Shown in pieces: positions 7,212-15,135 of a stretch of DNA of 64,000 bases (positions within the stretch are counted from its first letter, which is position 1; each line of letters begins with the position of its first letter). Source of the stretch: Myxococcus stipitatus (GTDB taxonomy: Bacteria > Myxococcota > Myxococcia > Myxococcales > Myxococcaceae); contig NZ_CP102770.1 in assembly GCF_038561935.1 (NCBI RefSeq), positions 4,092,001 to 4,156,000 on the forward strand, written 5' to 3'. Under the pieces are notes generated by a model, which was not told where the DNA came from, ran no database searches, and saw only the letters and a program-made list of their open reading frames with translations. A program made the translations under genes and the position numbers.

Positions 7212-8757
7212 AGAGCCTCCATTCCCGCGCGCGGATGGCACCCAGCAACCCCTGCAGCTCCTTGTCCAACGCCCGGTCCTCCACCACCAACGGGATGCGC
7301 TGCTCCAGGTCGGCCTGCATCGAAGCCAGAGACGGCGACAGCCCCGTTTCTTGAGCGATGCGGCGGCGCAGGGTGATTCCCTGTCGCGCGGCGATGAGCA
7401 TCGCGGCCACCACCTGCTCGGTGAGCTCCAGCACGCGCAGGCAGTCCCGCGCGGCGATGGTGCCCATGCTCACCTTGTCCTGGTTGTGGCACTCGGTGGA
7501 GCGGGAGAAGACGGACGCGGGCATCGTCTGCTTGAGGGCCTCCGCCGTCCACGCGGAGACGCTGATCTGCACCGCCTTGAGGCCGTGGTTGATGGCCGCG
7601 CGCGGGCCCGTGGACCCGGAGAGGTTGGACGGCAGGCCGTGGTTGTAGCGGGTGTCCACCAGCAGGGCCAGCTGCCGGTCCAGCAGGTCCGCCACGTTGG
7701 CCACGGCATTCTTCAGCCCGTCCATCGCGAAGGCGATGTGGCCGCCGTAGAAGTGCCCGCCGTGCAGCACCCGCTCGCTGTCCGGGTCGATGAGCGGGTT
7801 GTCATTGGCGCTGTTGAGCTCGTTCTCGATCTGCGCGCGGAAGAAGGGCAGGGCGTCCTCGAGCACGCCCATGACGTGCGGCGCGCAGCGCAGGGAGTAG
7901 CGGTCCTGCAGGCGCTGCTCGTTGCGGCTGGGGCGCTCGGAGGCCAGGTCCTGGCGCAGACGCGCGGCGACGCGTTGCTGGCCGACATGCGGCTTGAGGG
8001 CGAAGAGGGCCTCGTCGAAGTGGTGCGCGTTGCCGGCGCTCGCCACGACGTTGAACGCGGTGAGGCGCGTGGCCAGTCGGCTCACGTACTCGGCGCGCTC
8101 CCAGGCCAGGCACGCCAGCGCCGTCATCACCGACGTGCCGTTCATGATGGCCAGGCCTTCCTTCGGCCGCAGCTTCAGGGGCTTCAGGCCGTGCTGGGCC
8201 AGCACCTCCGCCGCGGGTCGCTTCTCGCCGCGGTGCCACACCTCGCGCTCGCCGCAGAGCACCGCCGCCACGTAGGACAGGGGCGTCAGGTCTCCGCTCG
8301 CGCCCACCGAGCCCTCGGCCGGGATGAGCGGGAGGATGTCCAGGCGCAGGAGCTGCTCGAGCTGCGTGAGCAGCGCCAGCCCCACGCCGGACACGCCTTG
8401 CGTCAACGAGGCGAGCCGGGTGGCCAGCACCGCGCGCGTCTCGTCCGGCGTGAGGAACCGGCCCGCGCCGATGCCGTGGTACGCGTAGAGGTGGTGCGGC
8501 AGCTCGGCCACCAGCTCCGGCGGGATGGAGACGGTGCAGGAGTCGCCATACCCCGTCGTCACGCCGTAGATGTTCCCGTCCTCGGCCAGCAGCCGGTCCA
8601 GGAACTCCGCGCCGCGCGTGATGCGCTGGCGGAAGTCGGGGGTGGTGCCCAGCTCGGCCTCGCGCTCGCGGCGCGACAGCGAGGACACATCTTCGATGGC
8701 GAGCCGGCTCCCATCGAACCGGACCGCACGCTCACTCTTGATTCCTGGCGGAGACAT
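7201..8757 (-). CDS. aromatic amino acid ammonia-lyase (HAL/TAL/PAL family) in the pigment operon
   Basis: This 518-residue protein is full length for the family. The MIO cofactor triad Ala153-Ser154-Gly155 is intact (GSVGASGDLTPLSY), and Tyr64 in NIYGVTTGYG is the usual catalytic Tyr. The selectivity pair that is Ser-His in histidine ammonia-lyase and His-Leu in a tyrosine lyase is Tyr93-His94 here (LYAYHGIGAG), so histidine degradation is unlikely and no hut genes are nearby. In a polyene operon the expected reaction is deamination of tyrosine or a related amino acid to 4-coumarate, which the neighbouring ligase could activate as the aryl starter. Substrate is inferred. ATG 8757 lies 26 nt inside the end of the acyltransferase gene. 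Confidence 0.87.
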   Translation of the reverse strand: MSPPGIKSERAVRFDGSRLAIEDVSSLSRREREAELGTTPDFRQRITRGAEFLDRLLAEDGNIYGVTTGYGDSCTVSIPPELVAELPHHLYAYHGIGAGRFLTPDETRAVLATRLASLTQGVSGVGLALLTQLEQLLRLDILPLIPAEGSVGASGDLTPLSYVAAVLCGEREVWHRGEKRPAAEVLAQHGLKPLKLRPKEGLAIMNGTSVMTALACLAWERAEYVSRLATRLTAFNVVASAGNAHHFDEALFALKPHVGQQRVAARLRQDLASERPSRNEQRLQDRYSLRCAPHVMGVLEDALPFFRAQIENELNSANDNPLIDPDSERVLHGGHFYGGHIAFAMDGLKNAVANVADLLDRQLALLVDTRYNHGLPSNLSGSTGPRAAINHGLKAVQISVSAWTAEALKQTMPASVFSRSTECHNQDKVSMGTIAARDCLRVLELTEQVVAAMLIAARQGITLRRRIAQETGLSPSLASMQADLEQRIPLVVEDRALDKELQGLLGAIRAREWRLYEA

Positions 8758-9676
8758 TCGCCTGATCCCAGAAGGGAAAGAAGTTGAACCAATCGAACGG
8801 CGAGCGCTTCACCAGCGCCGTCACCCGCTCGGCATAGTGTTGGACATGGCCCGTGAGCGCCGCCACGCGCTGCCCTCGGGGCAGCACGACGCGCTCGGAC
8901 AGGCACTCGAAGTGGATGGTGTAGCCGCCGCCCTCGTGGATGCATCCCAGGAGATACAGCGGGCACTTGAACAACGACGCGAGCACATACGGGCCCACGG
9001 GGAACGCGGCGGGATGCCCCAGGAAGTCCGTCGTCACCGTCTGGCTGGCATTCACCGGGATGCGGTCGCCGGCAATCACCACGAACTCACCGGCGGCCAC
9101 GTACTTCTCCAGGGCCACCGCCGTCCCCGGCCCCAGGTCGGTGACCTCCACCAGCTGGAACTCGCTGTGGGGATTGAGCCGCTTGAGCAGGCGGTTGAAC
9201 TGCTCCGCGTGGCGGGTGTGCACCAGGATGTGGAGCTTCACCTCGCCGCGCTTCTCAGCCATGGCGCGGCACAGCTCCAGACAGCCCAGGTGCGCGGTGA
9301 CGATGACGCCACCCCTGCCCAGCTTCGCCACGTCGTAGAACTGCTCGCGCCCCTCGGTGCGGACCTGCTCGAAGCGGTACTTGCCACTGACGGCCAGCAG
9401 CTTGTCGAGCATCGTCTCCGCGAAGGAGAACATGTGGCGCAGGCTGTCGAGCCGCCGGGGCGCGCGTCCCAGCGCGCCGGTGGCTTCCTGCACCCGTGAG
9501 AGGTATTGCAGCGACGCCTGTCGCACGAGCGGACGGGCCAGCCAGTGCACCAGCACCACCGGGTACACGCAGAGGCGGAACGGCCAGCGCCCCAGGAACC
9601 GGTGGACCCAGTACAGCAGCCAGATGCCGAGCACGAAGGTGCTCTCGCCCATCTGTGCCCAGTGCGTGGACTTCAT
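8732..9676 (-). CDS. LpxL/HtrB-like lipid acyltransferase
   Basis: ATG at 9676 overlaps the glycosyltransferase stop (ATGA). The 314-residue product begins with a membrane-proximal segment (THWAQMGESTFVLGIWLLYW) like that of the LpxL/HtrB group, followed by VTAHLGCLELCRAMAEKRG, where His is in the position of the catalytic HxxxxE/D motif, and by VIAGDRIPVN. The C-terminal FDWFNFFPFW is also typical. Aryl polyene clusters usually contain a paired glycosyltransferase and LpxL-type acyltransferase, sometimes as one fused chain; together they would build the lipid anchor carrying the polyene. Here they are two separate, overlapping genes. Acceptor and donor are not identifiable from sequence. Confidence 0.82.
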   Translation of the reverse strand: MKSTHWAQMGESTFVLGIWLLYWVHRFLGRWPFRLCVYPVVLVHWLARPLVRQASLQYLSRVQEATGALGRAPRRLDSLRHMFSFAETMLDKLLAVSGKYRFEQVRTEGREQFYDVAKLGRGGVIVTAHLGCLELCRAMAEKRGEVKLHILVHTRHAEQFNRLLKRLNPHSEFQLVEVTDLGPGTAVALEKYVAAGEFVVIAGDRIPVNASQTVTTDFLGHPAAFPVGPYVLASLFKCPLYLLGCIHEGGGYTIHFECLSERVVLPRGQRVAALTGHVQHYAERVTALVKRSPFDWFNFFPFWDQANVSARNQE

Positions 9677-10410
9677 GCGGCGACCTTCCGCCACAGGAGC
9701 AGCGGCAGCCGCGCGAGCATCCCGAAGAAGAGCCGGGCATGCATGCCGGAGATGCGCACGTTGTCCCAGAGCACGTCGAAGTGGGAGATGCCGTCGGTGG
9801 GGTAGCGCACGCGCGTGGGCTGGTTCCGCACGCGCATCCCCCGCCAGTGCAGCCGCACCAGGACCTCCACGTCGAAGTCCATCCGCTTGCCGATGCTCAC
9901 CGAGTTGATGAGCGCGAGCGTGGGCTCCAGCGGATACACGCGGAAGCCACACATGGAATCGCGGATGGCCAGGGACAGCGTGTTGATCCACACCCAGATG
10001 TGCGTGGCGTAGCGGCCATACAGCCGGCCCTTGGGCACGGACTCGTCATACACGGGCGTGCCGCAGATGAGCGTGCTGGGGGATTCGGACGCCAGCTCGA
10101 CGAAGCGGGGGATGTCCCCCGTGTCGTGCTGCCCGTCGGCGTCAATCTGCAACGCGTGGCTGAAGCCGGAGGCGTGGGCCGCGCGAAGGCCCGCCATCAT
10201 CGCTCCGCCCTTGCCCTCGTTCTGGGGCAGGCGCACCAGCTGGATGCCGGAGCGGTCCTCCTGCGCCAGCGTGTCCAGCACCTGGGCGCAGCCCGGCTCG
10301 CTGCCGTCATCGACGAGCACACACGGCAGCCCGTGGGCCCGCACCGCTTGCACCACCGCGCCCACGGCCTCGCCGTGGTTGTAGACGGGAATCACCGCGC
10401 AGACCTTCAT
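9673..10410 (-). CDS. family 2 glycosyltransferase (inner-leaflet dolichyl-phosphate-type)
   Basis: Start ATG 10410, overlapping the ligase stop by 4 nt, gives 245 residues. The GT-A nucleotide-binding fold is evident in VCAVIPVYNHGEAVGAVV, CVLVDDGSEPG, NEGKGGAMMAGLRAA and the metal-binding QIDADGQHD (DxD region) near residue 90. It has no signal peptide, and a hydrophobic C-terminal LFFGMLARLPLLLW may sit at the membrane. The neighbouring acyltransferase gene suggests both act on the same lipid head group during assembly of the pigment anchor. Sugar donor and acceptor are unknown. Confidence 0.85.
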   Translation of the reverse strand: MKVCAVIPVYNHGEAVGAVVQAVRAHGLPCVLVDDGSEPGCAQVLDTLAQEDRSGIQLVRLPQNEGKGGAMMAGLRAAHASGFSHALQIDADGQHDTGDIPRFVELASESPSTLICGTPVYDESVPKGRLYGRYATHIWVWINTLSLAIRDSMCGFRVYPLEPTLALINSVSIGKRMDFDVEVLVRLHWRGMRVRNQPTRVRYPTDGISHFDVLWDNVRISGMHARLFFGMLARLPLLLWRKVAA

Positions 10411-12101
10411 CCCTGGACCTCTCCGAACAGAATGCGGCCGCTGCCGTGGGTGCCGGTCGCGGAGGTGTACTTGAAGTGGAGGCTGCCCTTGGCCGGCGTC
10501 CAGGTGAGCTCCACCGTGAGCAGCGTCTCGGGGACGATGAGCTGCTGGAACTTCACCACCTCCATCCGGAGGAACCGGGGCGGCAGCGCGAAGAGCTCCC
10601 GGCCCCACTGGATGGCCCACTCGATTTGCGCCACGCCGGGCAGGATGGGCTTCTCGGGGAAGTGGCCCTTGAACTGGGGCAGGCTCGCGGGGGTCTCCAC
10701 GCTCAGCACCGCCCGCTCCGCGGTGTGCTCCAGCACGCGCAGGGGCGGCCGGCGGGAGTCGAAGAGCGCGGTGAGGGCCGCCTCGGTGGATTTGCCCTGG
10801 CTGTTGACTGGCATTGCCTCCAGATACCGGAATCGGCGGGGAAGGACACTGGGCTCGAACTCCCGCGCGAGCCGTTCTCGCAGGGCGTGGTTCAGGGCCC
10901 GCTTCCCGCCGTCGGCGAGGAGCCTCGCCCCGGAGTCGGTGGGCAGGGCCACCACCGCCAGCGTCGTCCTCAGGCCCTCGCGCAGCGGCACCACGCGCGC
11001 CTCGCGCAGCAGCCCGCACTCCACCAGCGACCGCTCCATGGCGCTCAGGGAGACGCGCTTCTCCTCCAGCTTCAGGAGCCGGTCCTTGCGCCCCAGGAGC
11101 TCGAAGCCCTGGGGGAGGAGCCGGGCCCGGTCCTCCGTCTGGAACCAGCCGTCATCGGGCAGGTGCGGGGAGCGGACCGCGAGCGCCTCGTCGTTCAGCC
11201 GGACCTCGAGGCCGGGCATGACCGTCCAGCCCAGCGCATCGTCCTGCGCGCGCTGGCGCCAGGCGATGCCGCCCGTCTCGGAGCTCCCGTAGACCTCCAC
11301 CGGGGCCTGGCCCAGCAGCGTGCGGCAGGCGTGCAGGGCCTCCGCGGGCAAGGGGCCGCCGGAGGAGAAGAGGGTGCGCAGCTGGGGACGGCCTCGGGTC
11401 CAGTCCAGCGACTCGGGCAGCCGCTTGAGGTGCGCGGGGCTGGCGATGAGCGCCGCGGGGCCCGTCTCCAGCACCGCGAGGAGCTCCTCCGGGTATGGCA
11501 GGGCACGCGCGAGGAACGGGCGCCCCGACGTCAGCGGCCAGAGCACCCGGAACAAGAGCCCGTAGATGTGCTGGTGCGAGACGGTGGCCAGGATGCGGGC
11601 CTCGTCACCGAGCCGGGCGTCGAACAGGTCCGCGAGCGTGTCGACCTCGCGGGTGAGCTGTCCCAGGTGCTTGAGGATGGCGACGGGTGCTCCGCTGGAG
11701 CCCGAGGTGTAGACCACCAGGTTCTTCACCTGGGAGGCCAACGCGGCCCAGCCGAGCGGACCCTCCCGAAACGCGAGGGGCGCGAGGGGCGCGGGCACAT
11801 CCCCCGCGAAGCCATCCACCTCGCCGCGAAGCCGCTCCAGCGTCGCGGGCTGGATGTCCGACGGCAGGTAGACACACTTGCACGCGTGCCAGGCGCCCAG
11901 CAGCGCGGCGGCGAACTCGAAGGTGTCCTCGAAGTAGAGCGCCCACCGGCGGCCTTCTCTCGATGCGAAGGCCGCGCGCCAGCCGGCGACCCGGGCCTCG
12001 AAGTCCGCGAAGCCCAGCGTGGCGCCGTCCCGCAGCGCCACCGGGAAGTGGGCGGGGCGGCCTTGCGACAGGAGCTGCTCGAGGGCGATGCGCTCAGCCA
12101 T
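10407..12101 (-). CDS. acyl/aryl-activating ligase fused to ApeI-type dehydratase (ApeH-ApeI fusion)
   Basis: The 564-residue protein has two parts. Residues 1 to about 440 form an ANL-superfamily adenylating ligase: the P-loop [13 protein letters not shown] near residue 130, the ATP-motif VYGSSETGGIAWR, DGWFQTEDRARLL and GRKDRLLKLEEKRVSL at the hinge, and a final NSQGKST with the Lys that usually contacts the adenylate. Residues from about 470 on form a hotdog dehydratase: FKGHFPEKPILPGVAQIEW has the catalytic His and the HFPxxPxLPG signature of FabZ/ApeI. Described APE systems have ApeH and ApeI proteins that activate the starter acid and dehydrate intermediates. One chain here combines both. 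It overlaps apeG by 8 nt. Confidence 0.85.
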   Translation of the reverse strand: MAERIALEQLLSQGRPAHFPVALRDGATLGFADFEARVAGWRAAFASREGRRWALYFEDTFEFAAALLGAWHACKCVYLPSDIQPATLERLRGEVDGFAGDVPAPLAPLAFREGPLGWAALASQVKNLVVYTSGSSGAPVAILKHLGQLTREVDTLADLFDARLGDEARILATVSHQHIYGLLFRVLWPLTSGRPFLARALPYPEELLAVLETGPAALIASPAHLKRLPESLDWTRGRPQLRTLFSSGGPLPAEALHACRTLLGQAPVEVYGSSETGGIAWRQRAQDDALGWTVMPGLEVRLNDEALAVRSPHLPDDGWFQTEDRARLLPQGFELLGRKDRLLKLEEKRVSLSAMERSLVECGLLREARVVPLREGLRTTLAVVALPTDSGARLLADGGKRALNHALRERLAREFEPSVLPRRFRYLEAMPVNSQGKSTEAALTALFDSRRPPLRVLEHTAERAVLSVETPASLPQFKGHFPEKPILPGVAQIEWAIQWGRELFALPPRFLRMEVVKFQQLIVPETLLTVELTWTPAKGSLHFKYTSATGTHGSGRILFGEVQG

Positions 12102-12645
12102 GGGCGTGGCCCGCCCTCACGCGCCGACGCACCAGCCACTCTCCGGCGAAGAGCACTCCCATCATCCCGTAGGAGATGAGCCCGTTGTAGAGCGCCCACG
12201 CCGCGTCGCTGCCCCACACCGCCGTGGCCAGCGCGATGCTTCCGTTGAGTACGAAGAACGCGCACCACACCTGCGTCACCTTGCGTGTGTAGGCCACGCC
12301 GGACGGAGGAAGCTCCGGCTCGCGCAGCCGGGCCAGGCGCTCGATGACGCTGGGCGGAGACACGAGGCTGGTGGCGAAGACGGAGAGCAACATCACGTTC
12401 ACGAGGACGGGATAGAGCTTCAGCGGGAGGGCATGGTTGCCGAGCAGGCTGGTGCCCGCGAGCACCAGCGCGCCCGCGGCGGTGACCAGCCAGACGCGCT
12501 CGCGGGTGGCCACGGCGCGGATGACGGCCATGCCCACCAGGGGCAGCGCCATCCAGCGAGGCTCGAACCGGCCCAGCCCGCTGTACACGAGCAGCGGGTA
12601 CGCCAGGCTCAGCACGGCGAGCAGCGCTGGACGCAGGTGCTTCAC
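12094..12645 (-). CDS. apeG: COG4648-type integral membrane protein of the aryl polyene operon
   Basis: A 183-residue hydrophobic protein with about five membrane segments, for example LRPALLAVLSLAYPLLVYSGL, LVTAAGALVLAGTSLLG, LVNVMLLSVFATSLV and ALYNGLISYGMMGVLFAGEWLV. The RKVTQVWCAFFVLNGSIAL stretch is typical of the COG4648 family, which is found next to the carrier proteins in aryl polyene clusters. Its function is unknown; it may gather the synthase at the membrane. The start is GTG at 12645 sharing GTGA with the carrier-protein stop. The symbol is assigned by gene order and family. Confidence 0.75.
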   Translation of the reverse strand: MKHLRPALLAVLSLAYPLLVYSGLGRFEPRWMALPLVGMAVIRAVATRERVWLVTAAGALVLAGTSLLGNHALPLKLYPVLVNVMLLSVFATSLVSPPSVIERLARLREPELPPSGVAYTRKVTQVWCAFFVLNGSIALATAVWGSDAAWALYNGLISYGMMGVLFAGEWLVRRRVRAGHAHG

Positions 12646-12899
12646 GCCGCCACGGACTCTTCGAGCAGGCCGTGCAGGGCGTCGACGACGTCCTGGATGG
12701 TGCGCACGGACTTGAAGACCTCCGGCGGGACGCGCTTGCCCGTGACGGGCTTGAGCTTCACGAGCAGGTCCACCGCGTCGATGCTGTCGATGTCCAGGTC
12801 ATCGCGGAGCCGTGCCTCGGGCGTGATGCGGGCCGGGTCGATGTCGAACGTGTCCTGCAGGAGCGTGCGCAGGTTTTCGTAGAGCTCGGTCTTGGTCAT
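12642..12899 (-). CDS. apeF: acyl carrier protein
   Basis: An 85-residue acyl carrier protein. The phosphopantetheine attachment Ser lies in DLDIDSIDAVDLL (Ser38 or 39), the standard D-S-I/L motif, on an acidic helical scaffold. It is the second of two tandem carrier proteins, which matches apeE-apeF, both of which are described as carrying chains in aryl polyene synthesis. ATG at 12899 is well placed 34 nt after the end of the other carrier gene, and the gap contains GGGGGA about seven bases upstream as a ribosome binding site. Confidence 0.87.
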   Translation of the reverse strand: MTKTELYENLRTLLQDTFDIDPARITPEARLRDDLDIDSIDAVDLLVKLKPVTGKRVPPEVFKSVRTIQDVVDALHGLLEESVAA

Positions 12900-12933
12900 G
12901 TGAATCTCCCCCTCGAATGGGTGGTGCGGGTGC

Positions 12934-13194
12934 TCAGGCCTTGCGGTGGGTGCTCACGAAGGTCGCGAGGGCACGCACGCTGGCGAAGTGACGGCGGTTC
13001 TCCGTGGAATCGCTCGCCAGGGCAACCCCATAGGTCTTCTGGAGCGCGAGGCCAAGCTCCAAGGCATCGATGGAATCGAGTCCCAGCCCCTCGACGAACA
13101 GCGGGGCTATCGGGTCGATGTCCGACGGCTCGAGGTCCTCGAGGTTCAGCGTCTCGATGACCAGCTTCGTGATTTCCTGCTCAAGCGCCTGCAT
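12934..13194 (-). CDS. apeE: acyl carrier protein
   Basis: An 86-residue carrier protein with the attachment Ser in GLGLDSIDALELGLAL (about Ser41). It differs clearly in sequence from the neighbouring carrier, so the two are unlikely to be recent duplicates and probably serve different steps or partners. The start ATG 13194 overlaps the end of the acyltransferase gene by 14 nt. In the described pathway one carrier holds the starter and the other the extending chain; which does which cannot be told here. Confidence 0.87.
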   Translation of the reverse strand: MQALEQEITKLVIETLNLEDLEPSDIDPIAPLFVEGLGLDSIDALELGLALQKTYGVALASDSTENRRHFASVRALATFVSTHRKA

Positions 13195-13960
13195 GGCGTT
13201 GTGTCTCCGTGGAGAAGTAGGTGTGCAGTCGTTCGGTGAGGTGGCGGGCGGCCAGGGCTTCGCCCTGGGCCTCTTCGACCATCGGCGCGACGTGGATGTC
13301 GTCGCGGACCACGATGGTGAAGTTCATCTTGGAGGGGGGCACCCGCCACCAGGGCAGGCCCTTGGTGAGGCTCAAGGGCTTGCATTCGATGGTGACGGGG
13401 GTGATGTCGCACGGGCCGCGCACCGCGATGTTGGCCGCGCCTCGCTGCAGCTTCATGGGGCCCGACACGGGCGTGCGCGTGCCCTCCGGGAAGATGATGA
13501 GGTTGTTGCCCGCCTTCACGGAGGCGATGCAGGCCTTGACCAGCTCCGGCCCGGAGTCGTTGCACAGGTAGCCGGTGGCCTCGACGGGGCCTCGGGTGAA
13601 GGGGTTGTTGGCCAGGCTCGCCTTGACGACGCAGTCCGCGTTGGGGACGAGCGAGATGAGGAACACCACGTCGATGAGCGTCGGGTGGTTGGCCAGGATG
13701 AGCAGCCCGGAGCGCGACAGCTTCTCCACGCCCTCCACGCGGTAGCGCAGGACCCCGCTCACGCGCATCAGCTCGATGAAGAAGCGGAACGAGTGGTGCA
13801 CGGCCAGGCGCGCCAGCCGCGTGCGGCGCGGCTTGTGGCGCACGAACAGCGACAGCAGCGGGAAGTACAGCAGGCGCAGCGCCAGTCCCCCCAGACCGAA
13901 GGTAGCGAAGCAGAAGCCCGTCGCGAGCACCCGCCAGACGTAGTCGAGTCGCTCAAGCAT
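13181..13960 (-). CDS. apeD: PlsC-family acyltransferase
   Basis: From ATG at 13960 (8-nt overlap with the upstream gene) the product is 259 residues. An N-terminal hydrophobic stretch (VLATGFCFATFGLGGLALRL) anchors it to the membrane. The glycerol-3-phosphate acyltransferase signature is intact: NHPTLIDVVF contains the catalytic HxxxxD, and IIFPEGTRTP is the third conserved block. The position directly before the two carrier proteins matches ApeD of aryl polyene clusters, a proposed transferase between carrier-bound chain and lipid acceptor. The long open frame upstream of 13960 reads antisense-like residue composition and is not part of the gene. Confidence 0.85.
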   Translation of the reverse strand: MLERLDYVWRVLATGFCFATFGLGGLALRLLYFPLLSLFVRHKPRRTRLARLAVHHSFRFFIELMRVSGVLRYRVEGVEKLSRSGLLILANHPTLIDVVFLISLVPNADCVVKASLANNPFTRGPVEATGYLCNDSGPELVKACIASVKAGNNLIIFPEGTRTPVSGPMKLQRGAANIAVRGPCDITPVTIECKPLSLTKGLPWWRVPPSKMNFTIVVRDDIHVAPMVEEAQGEALAARHLTERLHTYFSTETQRHAGA

Positions 13961-14681
13961 CGCGGTGCCACCGCCAGACCCGCGCGCCGACCGGGTGCTC
14001 GAAGTGCCCCGCGTCGGAGGCGAGGAAGCGCAGCACGGCCAGCTCCTCCGGCAACGCGTCCGTCCCGGGCGTCGTCTCACCCGAGGCCGCGCCACACGAG
14101 AGCCGGTACGTGGGGCCTTGTCCCGCGGGCCTCACGCTGCAGGCCCACGCGTGGGGGAACGCCACCTGCTCGGGGAAGTGCTCGAAGGGCGCGGGGCGCG
14201 GCTCGTCGTAGACGACGACCAGGACCTCGGGGGCGCCCTCGCTCACGAGTCCACACGCCTCCACGAACGCGGCCTCCACCGTCTCCGCGCCAGCGGCCAC
14301 CGCGCTCTGCGGCGTCAAGTCGCCGCGCGCGATGGAGTACAGCGCGCCGATGGCGTTGTGCACCGACAGGCTGAAGGACGTGGGGGACAGCGGCGTGCCT
14401 CGGGCCAGCTGCTCCAGCAACTCCACCGAACGGCGCATGTCACCGTATCGTGACGCGAACACCATGGGGCACGCGGGCGCCTCTCCATGGCACGTGTACG
14501 TGGCCTGCAGCGCGATGCGCCCCAACCGGTCCACTCGACGGCGCATCATCGCCGGCATCTCGGTCAGGGGCGGCGTGCCCTCGGCCGGGAGAGGAAATGG
14601 CTGGGAGAGCCAGGCCCTCCAGGCATCCTGCCCGACGAGCCCAGGAGCCCACGCGGCCCAGTGGTGGACGGAAAAAACCAT
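13953..14681 (-). CDS. apeC: beta-ketoacyl synthase-like subunit without the full catalytic set (ApeC, chain-length-factor role)
   Basis: I start at ATG 14681 (MVFSVHHWAAWAPG), giving 242 residues; a TTG at 14726 in the same frame is less likely. The protein resembles only the N-terminal half of a ketosynthase (the ketoacyl-synt_2 family): MVFASRYGDMRR, LSPTSFSLSVHNAIGALYSIARGD, then a VEAAFVEACGLVSEGAPEVLVVVYDE strand. The position of the nucleophilic Cys is occupied by SVHNA, so it cannot condense by itself. In described systems ApeC pairs with ApeO like a chain length factor. It is the first gene of the visible operon, and the promoter should lie in the 14682-14780 region. Confidence 0.78.
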   Translation of the reverse strand: MVFSVHHWAAWAPGLVGQDAWRAWLSQPFPLPAEGTPPLTEMPAMMRRRVDRLGRIALQATYTCHGEAPACPMVFASRYGDMRRSVELLEQLARGTPLSPTSFSLSVHNAIGALYSIARGDLTPQSAVAAGAETVEAAFVEACGLVSEGAPEVLVVVYDEPRPAPFEHFPEQVAFPHAWACSVRPAGQGPTYRLSCGAASGETTPGTDALPEELAVLRFLASDAGHFEHPVGARVWRWHRDA

Positions 14682-15135
14682 GTTGGTGGGGAAATGGAGG
14701 TGCTTCGTACAACGGTCCTCTACCAAAGCATCTTATACGCGACAATTGCCTCAATGGGGGCATTGCCACGGTGGACGGACGCTCCCCCCCTTGCATTCAC
14801 CACAACCCTTGAAGCCCGCAGTTGGCGCAAGCCGCGCTCCAGTTCGTCCCCGCGCGGGGGCGTACGTGGAGTCCCTGAAGTCCCAGGCGGATTGAACACC
14901 GGGTGGTGGTCGTGGGTGGGATGGCGCGGCGGAGCGTGCCCCGGCGGTCCGGGTCCGGAGGGCGGGCCAATGACAGACGGCCGGGATTCCTCCTCTGAAG
15001 GGGAGGGGGTTGGGTCCGACTGGGTAACCCCCTTGAGCCTCGCGTACGCGTTGCCAGGGCTCGCCCACACGCCCAGCTTGGCTGCTCCCCACAGCCGGTC
15101 CGGCTGAACGCCCTCCCGGGGCAGGAGCACAAGCC
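14682..15135. other. 454-nt divergent intergenic region between the aryl polyene operon and a small secreted-protein gene
   Basis: No gene is supported here; the open frames are short, lack ribosome binding sites and run antisense to one another. On the minus strand the part near 14729-14760 is the least GC-rich of the neighbourhood and contains TATAAG about 55 nt upstream of apeC, but I find no well-spaced -35 box, so a promoter call would be weak. The rest is rich in G-runs and C-runs. It must hold the promoters of both divergent units. Confidence 0.5.
15005..15032. repeat. inverted repeat upstream of the small secreted-protein gene
   Basis: GGGGGTT (15005-15011) and AACCCCC (15026-15032) are perfect 7-bp arms around a 14-nt loop. 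It lies about 100 nt upstream of the start at 15136. It could be a hairpin in the 5' leader or an operator; nothing in the flanks decides between these. Confidence 0.35.

Noticed and set aside
7201-8757. Histidine ammonia-lyase of a hut pathway
   Set aside because: No hutU, hutI or hutG is near, the Ser-His pair of HAL is missing, and the gene is embedded in a pigment operon.
14729-14734. TATAAG as -10 box of the aryl polyene operon promoter (minus strand)
   Set aside because: There is no -35-like hexamer at 16-18 nt, and TTGAGG is only 11 nt away, so I only note the A/T-rich patch.
14720-15130. Open frames on both strands in the 454-nt gap upstream of the secreted-protein gene
   Set aside because: They are mutually antisense, Pro/Arg/Gly-rich, lack good start contexts, and match no family.
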